A stretch of DNA of 64,000 nt, taken from positions 310,001 to 374,000 of the forward strand of contig CAVXLN010000008.1 in the NCBI GenBank assembly GCA_963762435.1, given 5' to 3'. Within the stretch, counting starts at the first letter, position 1. Each line of letters begins with the position of its first letter. This stretch comes from JAXDMU01 sp963762435. GTDB lineage: Bacteria; Pseudomonadota; Alphaproteobacteria; ATCC43930; CGMCC-115725. The notes under the pieces are model-generated. The model was not told where the DNA came from, made no database searches, and saw only the letters and a program-made list of their open reading frames with translations. Of this stretch, positions 46,503-54,710 are shown piece after piece. Position numbers and translations under genes: made by a program.

Positions 46503-48519
46503 CTAGTTCCCCCGGATCGCGGCGCTGATGCCGCGCATCTGATTGCGGATGGCGCCGGCCTGCCGCCCGATCTCCTCGGCCGAGGCCAGAACGTCGCGGG
46601 CGGCCGCACCGGCGGCCGACGCCGCCATGGCGGCCTCGTTGACATGGGATGCGGCGGCATTGGTGCCGTCCGCAGCTTCCTGGGCGCTTCGCGCGATCTC
46701 CTGGGTGGCACTGCCCTGCTCCTCGATCGTGGCGGCTACGGTGGCGGCGATCTCGTTCATCGCCTCGATCGTGCCGCCGATCTTGCCGATCGAGGCCACG
46801 ACATTGCCGGTCGCCGTCCGGATCTCATCGATCTGGGCCGCGATCTCGCCGGTGGCATCCGCCGTCTGGGTCGCCAGCGCCTTGACCTCGCTTGCTACCA
46901 CGGCGAATCCCCTGCCGGCCTCGCCGGCGCGCGCCGCCTCGATCGTGGCGTTCAAGGCCAAAAGATTGGTCTGCTGGGCGATCTGCTGGATCAGATCGAC
47001 GACATCGCCGATTCGCGCGGCGGCCGCGGCCAGCCCGTCGGTGGCCGCACTGCTCTCGGCCGCCTCGGTCGCGGCTTCGCCGGCGGCCCGGCTCGTGCGC
47101 GCCACCTGCTGGCCGATATCGGCCGTTGCCACCGCCAGCTCCTCGGCCGCGGCGGCCACGGCATCGACGCTGGCGGAGGAGGCCTGGGCAGCACTCGACG
47201 CTTCGCCGGCGCGGTCGGCGGCGCTCGAGACGGATTCGGACATGGCGTCGGATGCCAAGCGCAGCCGGGCGGCGGCACTGGTCAGCACCGTGGTGATCTC
47301 GTCCGACTGGCGGTCGAGCGTCGTGGCCGCCTGGGCGAGGGCGGCCTGCCGTTCCTGCTCCGCCGCCTGGCGCTCGGCCTCCTGGCTGGCCCGCAGCCGG
47401 TCGGCTTCCTTAAGGCCGCCGCGGAAGGTCTCGACCATGCGCGCCATGGCGCCGACCTCGTCGCCGCGCGCCGTGGCCGGGATCTCGAGATCGAGTTCGC
47501 CGCCGGCAAGCCGTCCCATCGTGGCGGTCAGCTGCCCGACCGGCCGCGCGATCAGCCGCGTCATGGCCCAGGCGATGCCCAGGATCAACACCAGGCAGAT
47601 GGCACCCGAACCCATCAGCAGCTGGGAATTCCGGGCTGAGGCCGTCAGCGCCTCGCCGACGAAGAATTTCTCGCGATCGATCGCCTTGGCCCCGATCTGG
47701 CCGAGATTGTCCTCCAGCGCCTCGCGCGCCGCCATGACCTCGGTCATCAGCAGCTGCTGCGCCGCCGAATCGGCCTGCTCGAGCTTGAGGGCGGTCGCGG
47801 CATAGACCGCAGCCTGCTCCTTCAGCACATCGAGGCTCGGCTGCAGGCCGGGCGCCTTCGCGGCGATGGCATCCAGGCCCTTGAGCCGCCCGGACATCGC
47901 CGCGGTCGCGTCCCCGAGCTTGGCCTGCCCGTCGGGCTCGCGCAGCACCAGATATTTCCAGCCGAGCGCGCGCACGCCCTCGATGGCGGCGGCGAGCCGC
48001 GACAGCGCCGCCGCTTCGTCGGGCGGAGCAGAGGGTTCTAGCTCGTCGATGGCACGCAGCACGGCACTGCCGGCGCCGGCGAAGAGCCGGTCGCGCGTAT
48101 CGAAAGCGGTATGCATCAGCGCGGCATAGCGATCGGCGGCTGCGTCGAAATCGTGCCAGCGCGTCGCCAGCCCGTCGAGTGCTGTCTTCATCTCGGCGTT
48201 GGCCGTGGTCTGGGCGGCGCCCTCGATCTCGGCTCCGCCCTGGTCGCGCGTCGCTTTGGCGAGCTCGGTCCAGTGTGCCAGCTCGTCGCTGTTGCGGGCC
48301 AGTTGCATCTCGCGCATGGCCAGAACGGCTTCGCTCGCAAGCCCGCGTGCGTCGGCGATGCCGGTGAAGACGTTGGTCGAACGCGAGGCGGCGGCCGTCG
48401 CGGACTGGGTCCGAGTTCGAGCTGTCGATGCCGAAACCGGCCATGCCTGCTACGACCACGACGATCAGCAGCGACGAAAGGGCAAGCTTGGTCCCGATCC
48501 TCAGATCGACGAAGCGCAT
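46503..48519 (-). CDS. Methyl-accepting chemotaxis protein (one-base frameshift near the N-terminus)
   Basis: The N-terminal membrane helix (LALSSLLIVVVVAGMAGFGI) is in one frame and the rest in another. Deleting one base from the GGG at 48407-48409 (plus strand) joins them into a 671-residue receptor. The helical sensor domain is followed by a second membrane helix (LLMGSGAICLVLILGIAWAM), a HAMP domain (RLIARPVGQLTATMGRL), a coiled coil, and the signalling tip with GRGFAVVASEVKALA. It transmits ligand changes to CheA/CheW; no other che genes are in view. The shift is probably a sequence error. The upstream region is A/T-rich. Confidence 0.9.
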
Positions 48520-48567
48520 GGCGAGTCAACTTTCAATGATGTTGCGTGTAAGTGACGTCGCAGAAAT

Positions 48568-48607
48568 ATCGATGTATCTCTATCGATTCCGTTAATGCCA
48601 ATATTGG
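48568..48607 (-). promoter_or_regulatory. A/T-rich dyads upstream of the chemoreceptor
   Basis: ATCGAT-N8-ATCGAT (48568-48587) and the palindrome CCAATATTGG (48598-48607) lie in the 133-bp gap upstream of the chemoreceptor, in the least GC-rich DNA of the neighbourhood. I cannot assign -35/-10 boxes. They are candidates for regulatory sites. Confidence 0.35.
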
Positions 48608-48652
48608 GTTTTCCGATGAGAAGCCAAGGTTACATAGAAGTATCGGCGATCA

Positions 48653-49075
48653 TTACTCGCCGATCAGATGCAACAGCAGGGTCCGCCCATGCGGCGCCAC
48701 GCGATGCTCGAAGAGATAGATCGCCTGCCAGGTGCCGAGCGCCATGCGCCCCTCCACGACCGGGATGCCGAGCTGGGTCTGGGTCAGTGCGGCACGGATA
48801 TGCGCCGGCATGTCGTCCGGCCCTTCCGCCGTGTGGCGATAGAGGGCAGGATCCTCGGCGACGAGCCGCTTGAAGAAGCGCTCGAGATCGGCTCGCACAT
48901 CGGGATCGGCATTCTCCTGGATGAGAAGCGAGGCCGAGGTGTGCCGGCAGAAGACCGTGAGCAGCCCCTGGTTTACACCGCTCGCGGTCACGAAGCGGGC
49001 GATCTTGTCGGTCACGTCATAAAGCCCCTGGCCATGCGTCGTGACGGTGATGGTGTCGCTCGCCTGCCACATCAT
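48653..49075 (-). CDS. YjbQ/UPF0047-family protein
   Basis: 140 residues. The start overlaps the stop of the upstream gene (ATGA). Core motifs are VFCRHTSASLLIQENADPDVRADLE, MPAHIRAALT and LGTWQAIYLFEHR, the UPF0047 signature with conserved His and Asp residues. Some members are described as thiamin-phosphate synthase-like enzymes, but the physiological function is unclear. Last gene of the leftward tldD-glycosidase-rimJ-hypothetical-yjbQ run. Confidence 0.88.
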   Translation of the reverse strand: MMWQASDTITVTTHGQGLYDVTDKIARFVTASGVNQGLLTVFCRHTSASLLIQENADPDVRADLERFFKRLVAEDPALYRHTAEGPDDMPAHIRAALTQTQLGIPVVEGRMALGTWQAIYLFEHRVAPHGRTLLLHLIGE

Positions 49076-49533
49076 CGGGGATCCGCCTGCCGCACCAGCG
49101 CCATCCAATTGCCGTCCGGGCCTTGGCACGGCGCGCCGTCCGGTCCCGTCAGGATAACGCCGCCGAAGCGCCAGAGGCGCCGCCAGGTCTCGACTTCCGT
49201 CAAGCCGCGCGCGCGGATCCGCTGCTCGAGCCGGCGCGCGATATAGGCCCGGCCGAGCGTGCGATAGCAAAGGGCGGAAACGAGACCGGCGGCGATCCCC
49301 GCCCAGAGCCCGAGAAACCACCCGATCAGCACGGTCGCCAGCACCAGCGGATAGGCCCAGCGATTGCCGTCCGCCTCCAGCGCCAGCGGAAAATCGATGT
49401 GGGCGAGCTTGCCCCGGTCGAGGGCGAGGGCAATGCCGCCCGCCGCCACCAGCGCATCGAGGCGCTTCAGCAAGGCTACTTCCGATTCGGGGGACGGGCT
49501 GGCGAAGAGTGCCGCCTCCGGCGCCTCGTTCAC
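49072..49533 (-). CDS. Hypothetical membrane protein
   Basis: 153 residues. A soluble N-terminal helix region (LLKRLDALVAAGGIALALDRG) precedes a hydrophobic hairpin of two helices (YPLVLATVLIGWFLGLWAGIAAGLVSAL). The C-terminal part is basic (RAYIARRLEQRIRARGL) with LWRFGGVI. No family recognised. It is coupled at both ends by four-base ATGA overlaps, with the RimJ-like gene before it and yjbQ after it. Confidence 0.75.
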   Translation of the reverse strand: MNEAPEAALFASPSPESEVALLKRLDALVAAGGIALALDRGKLAHIDFPLALEADGNRWAYPLVLATVLIGWFLGLWAGIAAGLVSALCYRTLGRAYIARRLEQRIRARGLTEVETWRRLWRFGGVILTGPDGAPCQGPDGNWMALVRQADPR

Positions 49534-50111
49534 CCTGGGGGCGCCGCGCTCGGGTTGGTGAGCGCCGTCAGCACATGGTCGCGCCAGGCGCCGTCGATAT
49601 AGAGATAGTCGCGGGCATAGCCTTCCGGCTGGAAACTCAACCGCTTGAGGAGACCGGCGCTGCGCTGGTTGTAGGGAATATGGTTGGCCATGATCCGGTG
49701 CAGGCCGACCCGCTCGAACATATGGCGGATCGCGGCCTCCAGCGCCTCACGCATCAGGCCGCGGCCTTCGCAGCGCTGGTCGAGCTCGTAACCCAGATAG
49801 CAGGCCATGAACGCGCCGCGCACGATCTGGGTGAAGTTGGCCGTGCCCAGCACATTGCCGCCCAGATCGCCGCGCGGGAACAGCATCAGCCTGAGCGCCA
49901 GCCCGTCGCGCTCCTCCTCGGCCCAGCTTTCGAGCCGCCGGCGCCAGACCGCGACCGACAGATCATCCTGGCCGCGCGGCGGGCTCCAGGGCCGGTGGTA
50001 ATCCCAATTCTCCCGCCGATAGGCCACGATGCGCGGGGCCGCTTCCGGTCCCGGCAGCGTCAATGTCAGCCGCGGTGTCTCGATCACGGTCAGGTGCGCG
50101 CGGGCCGCCAT
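49530..50111 (-). CDS. GNAT acetyltransferase, RimJ/RimL-like
   Basis: 193 residues. The pattern TPRLTLTLPGPEAAPRIVAYRREN is the typical RimJ N-terminus, with LGYELDQRCEGRGLMREALEAAIRHMFERVGLHRIMA (acetyl-CoA loop GRG) and NHIPYNQRSAGLLKRLSF following. RimJ-type enzymes acetylate the N-terminus of ribosomal proteins; activity on other substrates is possible. It begins 4 bases after the glycoside-hydrolase-like gene and overlaps the downstream gene by four bases. Confidence 0.9.
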   Translation of the reverse strand: MAARAHLTVIETPRLTLTLPGPEAAPRIVAYRRENWDYHRPWSPPRGQDDLSVAVWRRRLESWAEEERDGLALRLMLFPRGDLGGNVLGTANFTQIVRGAFMACYLGYELDQRCEGRGLMREALEAAIRHMFERVGLHRIMANHIPYNQRSAGLLKRLSFQPEGYARDYLYIDGAWRDHVLTALTNPSAAPPG

Positions 50112-50115
50112 CGCC

Positions 50116-52068
50116 TCAGCTCACCCGGCCGAGCCGGACGGTCGCCCAGCGCTCGGGCGCGTCGCGGCCCTCTTCCGGGCTCATCCCGCTCAGCGACATC
50201 CAGCGCGAGCGGTACCAGGCCGATGCGGCGATTTCGATCTTCAGCTTGCCGCTCGCCGGCGGTCCGTCCAGGCCGAGGGCAGGCCAGGGCAACAGCGCCT
50301 CGGTCGTGATGCGCGGCTGGTCGGCGCCGAAATAGCTGCTGAGCGCCCCCGGCACCGGCCGGCAAGCCTTGGCCTCCGCCGTCTCGTCCGCGGCACCGGC
50401 GCACAACAGCGCCATCATCGGCGGATGATCCTTCACCTTGGTCCTGGGCGGAATGAAATAGAGCGTGAAATGCTTGGTCCCGGCATCGCTCGCCACGCCC
50501 AGCTCCAGCCGATACGCCTCGCCCAGCGGGAAGGCGCCGTCATACGCCAAGAGATCGAGGTCGTAATAATCCTGGCCGATCGAGGCGAGCGCCAGCCCTT
50601 GGCTGTTCCAGGCGAGATAGGCCTCGCCGAACGCCACCTCGCCGGGGGACGCGATCAGCGCCGGCAGCAGCGACGCCGTCTTCGGCCATTCCTTCAAGGA
50701 TTTGTCGCCGACATCGATCTCGGCATAGGGGATCGAGATCTCATGCCGGTCGGTCTGGCGCGAATCGGGCGCCTGGGCTGCGTGGAGGCTCGGCAAGGCA
50801 CGCGTGCGGGGCGCCAGTGCGGCGGTCAGCTGCTCATAGGGCCGGTTGTCGATATCGACCAGGCCGAAATCGTAATCCTCGCCGTCGGCGCGCCCGCCCT
50901 TGGGATTGTCGGCATATTGGAACCAATGGAGGCCCACGAGATCCGGAATCCGGGCGAATTCCGCGATCGCGGCGGAGGCGCCCTCGGCCCGCTCGGCCTG
51001 GGTGCCCACCGTCATCAGATGGCCGTTATTGAGATTGCCGGTGCGATTCTCGCGCGCGGCATAGAACCATTCCGACACCAGCACCGGCTTGCCGCCCGAC
51101 AGCTGATGCAGCCCGTCGAAATAATAGCGCGCGACCCAGCCGTCAGGGCTGTCGACATTGTAGTTGGTCGCGATCACATCGACGTGGCGCGCCTCGGCCC
51201 GGATCGCCGCCGGATCGTAATAGATCGGCAACCGGTCGCCGAAGAGCAGCGCCGACGGATCGGCCGTGCGGATCGCCTTCTCAGCAAGCGCGTAGTAGCG
51301 CTCGGCGACGATGCCGGTCCAGGCCCGCACCGCCCCGATGCCGTCGCTGCCGGGCCTGAGCTTGGTCGGGCTTTGGGATTCCAGCAGCTGGTCCCAACCC
51401 TCGACGCCCTTGGGCGGCAGGAAATCGCGGCTGAAGTGCCGCCAGTCGCCGCCATAGCGCTCCTTCAGGAACTGGACCCAGCGCTGCTTGGTGAAATTCT
51501 CGGCCGGCTTCTGGCTATAGAAGACGAAGAGCGCGCCCCCCCACCAGCCGACCTCATTGTCGGAGAAATAGCCGATGCGATAGGCGCTGCCCTTATAGGG
51601 CTGCACCAGCGCTTCGGCCTTTTCCATCATCGCCGTCTCGGTCGCCGGGTCGAACGGGTCGAACCAATGGAAGCGGGCGAGGCGGCCCAGCTCCAGATTG
51701 GCGATCTCCGGCATGGCGAGCTCGCTGGGCGGCAGCGACCAGGCGCCGGCCGAATTGAAGCCCCATTGGCCGAGCCGCTCGCGCGTCTCGTCCATCCAGG
51801 CTTCGATCGTCGGCGCGAAGGCGGTCCAGCTGTACCAGACCCGGTCGTTGGCGACCCGGTCGGGCTTGCCGCCATCGAGCGCATTGACGCCAGCCGAGAA
51901 GAAATCCTCGCCGCAGGGGCTGACCAGCCAGGCGACGCCGCCCTCATGCGTCAGCGACCAGCGGTCATTGTCGGCCGTGGCCAGATCGCAGCCCATGGCC
52001 GGCGCCGCCGCGAGGGCCGCAATGGCGAGCGCGGCAAAGCCGGACCCGAAACGAAAGGCGCGCGGCAA
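50116..52068 (-). CDS. Secreted agarase-like glycoside hydrolase (clan GH-A fold)
   Basis: 650 residues from a TTG at 52068 preceded by AGGA; upstream in-frame ATGs lie inside tldD. A signal peptide (about 1-26, ending PAMGCDL) leads to a TIM-barrel-like domain starting SLTHEGGVAWLVSPCGEDFFSAGVN, in pieces resembling beta-agarases. Candidate acid/base Glu172 is in FSDNEVGWWG and nucleophile Glu333 in VLVSEWFYA, both in the positions expected for clan GH-A. The C-terminal part is a beta-rich domain (from about 460). The polysaccharide substrate is unknown, and agar is only one possibility. It lies between tldD and rimJ with no other carbohydrate genes nearby. Confidence 0.8.
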   Translation of the reverse strand: MPRAFRFGSGFAALAIAALAAAPAMGCDLATADNDRWSLTHEGGVAWLVSPCGEDFFSAGVNALDGGKPDRVANDRVWYSWTAFAPTIEAWMDETRERLGQWGFNSAGAWSLPPSELAMPEIANLELGRLARFHWFDPFDPATETAMMEKAEALVQPYKGSAYRIGYFSDNEVGWWGGALFVFYSQKPAENFTKQRWVQFLKERYGGDWRHFSRDFLPPKGVEGWDQLLESQSPTKLRPGSDGIGAVRAWTGIVAERYYALAEKAIRTADPSALLFGDRLPIYYDPAAIRAEARHVDVIATNYNVDSPDGWVARYYFDGLHQLSGGKPVLVSEWFYAARENRTGNLNNGHLMTVGTQAERAEGASAAIAEFARIPDLVGLHWFQYADNPKGGRADGEDYDFGLVDIDNRPYEQLTAALAPRTRALPSLHAAQAPDSRQTDRHEISIPYAEIDVGDKSLKEWPKTASLLPALIASPGEVAFGEAYLAWNSQGLALASIGQDYYDLDLLAYDGAFPLGEAYRLELGVASDAGTKHFTLYFIPPRTKVKDHPPMMALLCAGAADETAEAKACRPVPGALSSYFGADQPRITTEALLPWPALGLDGPPASGKLKIEIAASAWYRSRWMSLSGMSPEEGRDAPERWATVRLGRVS

Positions 52069-52102
52069 AATCTGTTCCTGTCCCCCGAACCCCGCCCGGC
52101 GC

Positions 52103-53536
52103 TCAGCCGCCGGTGCCGCCGATGGTGAGCCCGTCCATGCGCAGCGTCGGCTGGCCGACGCCGACCGGCACGCCCTGGCCGTCCTTGCCGCAGGTGCCGA
52201 TGCCGTCATCGAGCTTCATGTCGTTGCCGATCATGCTGATCTTGGTCAGCGCGTCCGGCCCGTTGCCGATGATCGTGGCACCCTTCACGGCGCGTCCGAC
52301 CTTGCCGTCCTCGATGAGATAGGCTTCGGACGCCGAGAACACGAACTTGCCGTTGGTGATGTCGACCTGGCCGCCGCCGAAATTGACCGCATAGAGCCCG
52401 TGCTTGACCGAGCGCACGATCTCTTCGGGCGCATGCTCGCCGTTCAGCATGTAGGTGTTGGTCATGCGCGGCATCGGATGATGCGCATAGCTTTGCCGGC
52501 GGCCATTGCCGGTCGGCTTGACGCCCATCAGGCGCGCATTCATGCGATCCTGCATATAGCCTTTGAGGATGCCGTCCTCGATCAGCACGGTGCGATTCGA
52601 CGGCGTGCCCTCGTCATCGACGGTCAGCGAGCCGCGCCGATCAGGCAGGGTGCCGTCATCGACGACCGTGACGCCCTTGGCCGCGATCCGCTCGCCGACG
52701 CGGCCCGAGAAGGCCGAGGTCTGCTTGCGGTTGAAATCGCCTTCGAGCCCATGGCCGATCGCCTCGTGCAGCATGACGCCGGGCCAGCCCGGACCCAGCA
52801 CCACCGTCATCTCGCCGGCCGGCGCGGGCACCGAATCGAGATTGACGAGCGCCTGGCGCAGCGCTTCGTCGACCTGATGGCGCCAATGGTCGGTCGACAT
52901 ATAGAGGTCGTAGCTCGTCCGCCCGCCGGCGCCGGAGCTGCCGGTCTCCTGCCGGTCGCCGTCGCCGACCACGACCGAGACGTTGAGCCGGACGAGCGGG
53001 CGGATATCGCCGACGCGCACCCCGTCCGGCCGCAGGATCTGCACCGCGCGCCATTCGCCGGCCAGCGTGCAGGACACCTGGCGTACGCGCGGATCCTTGG
53101 CGCGGGCATAGGCGTCGATCTCGGCCAAAAGCTTGACCTTGGCCTCGAACGGCACGGCATTGAGCGGATTGGCGTCGGTATAGAGCGAGCGGTTGGTGCC
53201 GCGCGGCGGCTCGGCCATGGTGCCGCCGGCCCCTTGGCGCACCGCCTTCACGGTCTCGCCGGCGCGGCGGATCGCCGCTTCGCTCAATTCGCCCGAATGG
53301 GCATAGCCCGTCACCTCGCCCGAGATGCCGCGCAACCCGAAACCCTGCCCGGTGTCGAAGCTGGCACTCTTGAGCTTGCCGTCGTCGAAGCTCAAAGCCT
53401 CGCTCACGCTGTGCTCGAGATAGAGCTCGCCATCATCCATACCGGCGAGCGCTTCGCCCACGATCGACTCGACTCGGCCCGGATCCATGCCGGTGCGCTC
53501 GAAGAACAACGTGTCGGTGGCGGCGAGATCGGTCAT
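52103..53536 (-). CDS. tldD: TldD metalloprotease
   Basis: 477 residues from the ATG at 53536. The zinc motif HEAIGHGLEGDF (HExxxH) and the C-terminal CGKDGQGVPVGVGQPTL, ending IGGTGG, are typical. TldD pairs with TldE/PmbA as a cytoplasmic peptidase that processes small peptides. No tldE is in this window. It is divergent from coxB, with 278 bp between. The TTG start of the glycoside-hydrolase-like gene is 34 bases downstream. Confidence 0.95.
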   Translation of the reverse strand: MTDLAATDTLFFERTGMDPGRVESIVGEALAGMDDGELYLEHSVSEALSFDDGKLKSASFDTGQGFGLRGISGEVTGYAHSGELSEAAIRRAGETVKAVRQGAGGTMAEPPRGTNRSLYTDANPLNAVPFEAKVKLLAEIDAYARAKDPRVRQVSCTLAGEWRAVQILRPDGVRVGDIRPLVRLNVSVVVGDGDRQETGSSGAGGRTSYDLYMSTDHWRHQVDEALRQALVNLDSVPAPAGEMTVVLGPGWPGVMLHEAIGHGLEGDFNRKQTSAFSGRVGERIAAKGVTVVDDGTLPDRRGSLTVDDEGTPSNRTVLIEDGILKGYMQDRMNARLMGVKPTGNGRRQSYAHHPMPRMTNTYMLNGEHAPEEIVRSVKHGLYAVNFGGGQVDITNGKFVFSASEAYLIEDGKVGRAVKGATIIGNGPDALTKISMIGNDMKLDDGIGTCGKDGQGVPVGVGQPTLRMDGLTIGGTGG

Positions 53537-53814
53537 AGGGTAACTCCGAATACGACGTTGGTGTAGGCCGCCGTCACGAAAATAGCATGATAGAATGCGG
53601 CGCGGGCTGGCGGAACCACTGAATTTCTGCGATGCAAACTTCTCGTCACGTGAGGCGGTTCTGAGTGTTGTGAGGCGCATATTGTTTGGGGTAGGGTGCG
53701 CGCCATCCCTCGAATGGCCTTATCCGATACGAGATGAGAGTGCCCAGTTAGAGATAGGTTCAAGGGCACCGGTCGGGACAGCAGGCTGAAGCACCATAGG
53801 CAGGTAGGTAGAGA
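53537..53814. other. Divergent intergenic region between tldD and coxB
   Basis: 278 bp with no gene and lower GC than its surroundings. It must hold the promoters of both tldD and the cox operon. I cannot assign -35/-10 boxes with confidence and see no strong dyad. The coxB ribosome site (GGTAGGTAGAG) ends just before its ATG. Confidence 0.6.
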
Positions 53815-54672
53815 ATGACGCGAACCATCGGGCGGTTTTTCCTGAGCTTCGCCGCACTGGCCATATTGATCGTGGTCGCCGGCTTGGCGACTGGCGGGGC
53901 CGCCTGGGCGGACCAGCCGCATGTCTGGCAGATGGACATGCAGGATCCGGCGACGGCGGTGGCCGAGCGGGTCCAATCGCTGCATACCGAGATTCTTTAT
54001 ATCGTCACCATCATCACGATCTTCGTGGTGGGGCTGCTGGCCTATGTCTGCTTCCGCTTCCGCGCCAAGGCGAATCCGATCCCCTCCACCACCTCGCATC
54101 ACACGGTGATCGAGATCCTGTGGACCGTGCTGCCGATCGTGATTCTTTTGGTGATCGTGGTGCCGTCCTTCAAGCTCTTGTATTTCGAGACGACGACCCC
54201 CAAGGCGGACCTCACCCTCAAGGTGACCGGGCTGCAATGGTACTGGCACTACGATTATCCCGATAATGGCGGCTTCGGCTTCGACAGCCAGATCGTCGAC
54301 GACAAGGACCTGAAGGATCCGAACGAGCGCCTGCTCCAGGTCGATAACGAGGTTGTCCTGCCGGTGGGATCCGTCGTGCGCATTCAGCTCGCGAGCCAGG
54401 ATGTCATGCATGACTGGTTCGTCCCGGCGCTGGCGGTCGGCACCTACGCCATGCCGGGCCGCCTCAACGAGACCTGGCTAAGCATCGACAAGCCCGGCAC
54501 CTATTTCGGGGAATGCAATCAGATCTGCGGCGTGAACCATTCCTTCATGCCGATCAAGGTTCACGCCGTGCCGAAGGAAGAGTTCGACCAGTGGGCCGCC
54601 AAGCAGAAGCAGGCGGCCGAAGCAGCGCACGCGACCAAGCTCGCCGCCGCGACCGTCCCGGCGCATAACTGA
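53815..54672 (+). CDS. coxB: Cytochrome c oxidase subunit II
   Basis: 285 residues. A signal-like N-terminal helix (about 7-33), then two membrane helices (IVTIITIFVVGLLAYVCF and WTVLPIVILLVIVVPSF) form the helical hairpin. The periplasmic cupredoxin domain carries the CuA ligands (His in HDWFVPAL; ECNQICGVNHSFM with Cys-x3-Cys-x3-His-x2-Met) and the WYWHYDYP electron-entry segment. It receives electrons from cytochrome c. First gene of the cox operon; an Ala/Lys-rich tail follows the copper site. Confidence 0.97.
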   Translation: MTRTIGRFFLSFAALAILIVVAGLATGGAAWADQPHVWQMDMQDPATAVAERVQSLHTEILYIVTIITIFVVGLLAYVCFRFRAKANPIPSTTSHHTVIEILWTVLPIVILLVIVVPSFKLLYFETTTPKADLTLKVTGLQWYWHYDYPDNGGFGFDSQIVDDKDLKDPNERLLQVDNEVVLPVGSVVRIQLASQDVMHDWFVPALAVGTYAMPGRLNETWLSIDKPGTYFGECNQICGVNHSFMPIKVHAVPKEEFDQWAAKQKQAAEAAHATKLAAATVPAHN

Positions 54673-54710
54673 CGCCGGATCGAACAGACGAAGGACCGAA
54701 GGGCAAGGAT

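Noticed and set aside
52069..52209. Extended N-terminus of the glycoside-hydrolase-like protein
   Set aside because: It lies inside tldD and places basic low-complexity sequence before a clear signal peptide; the TTG at 52068 fits better.
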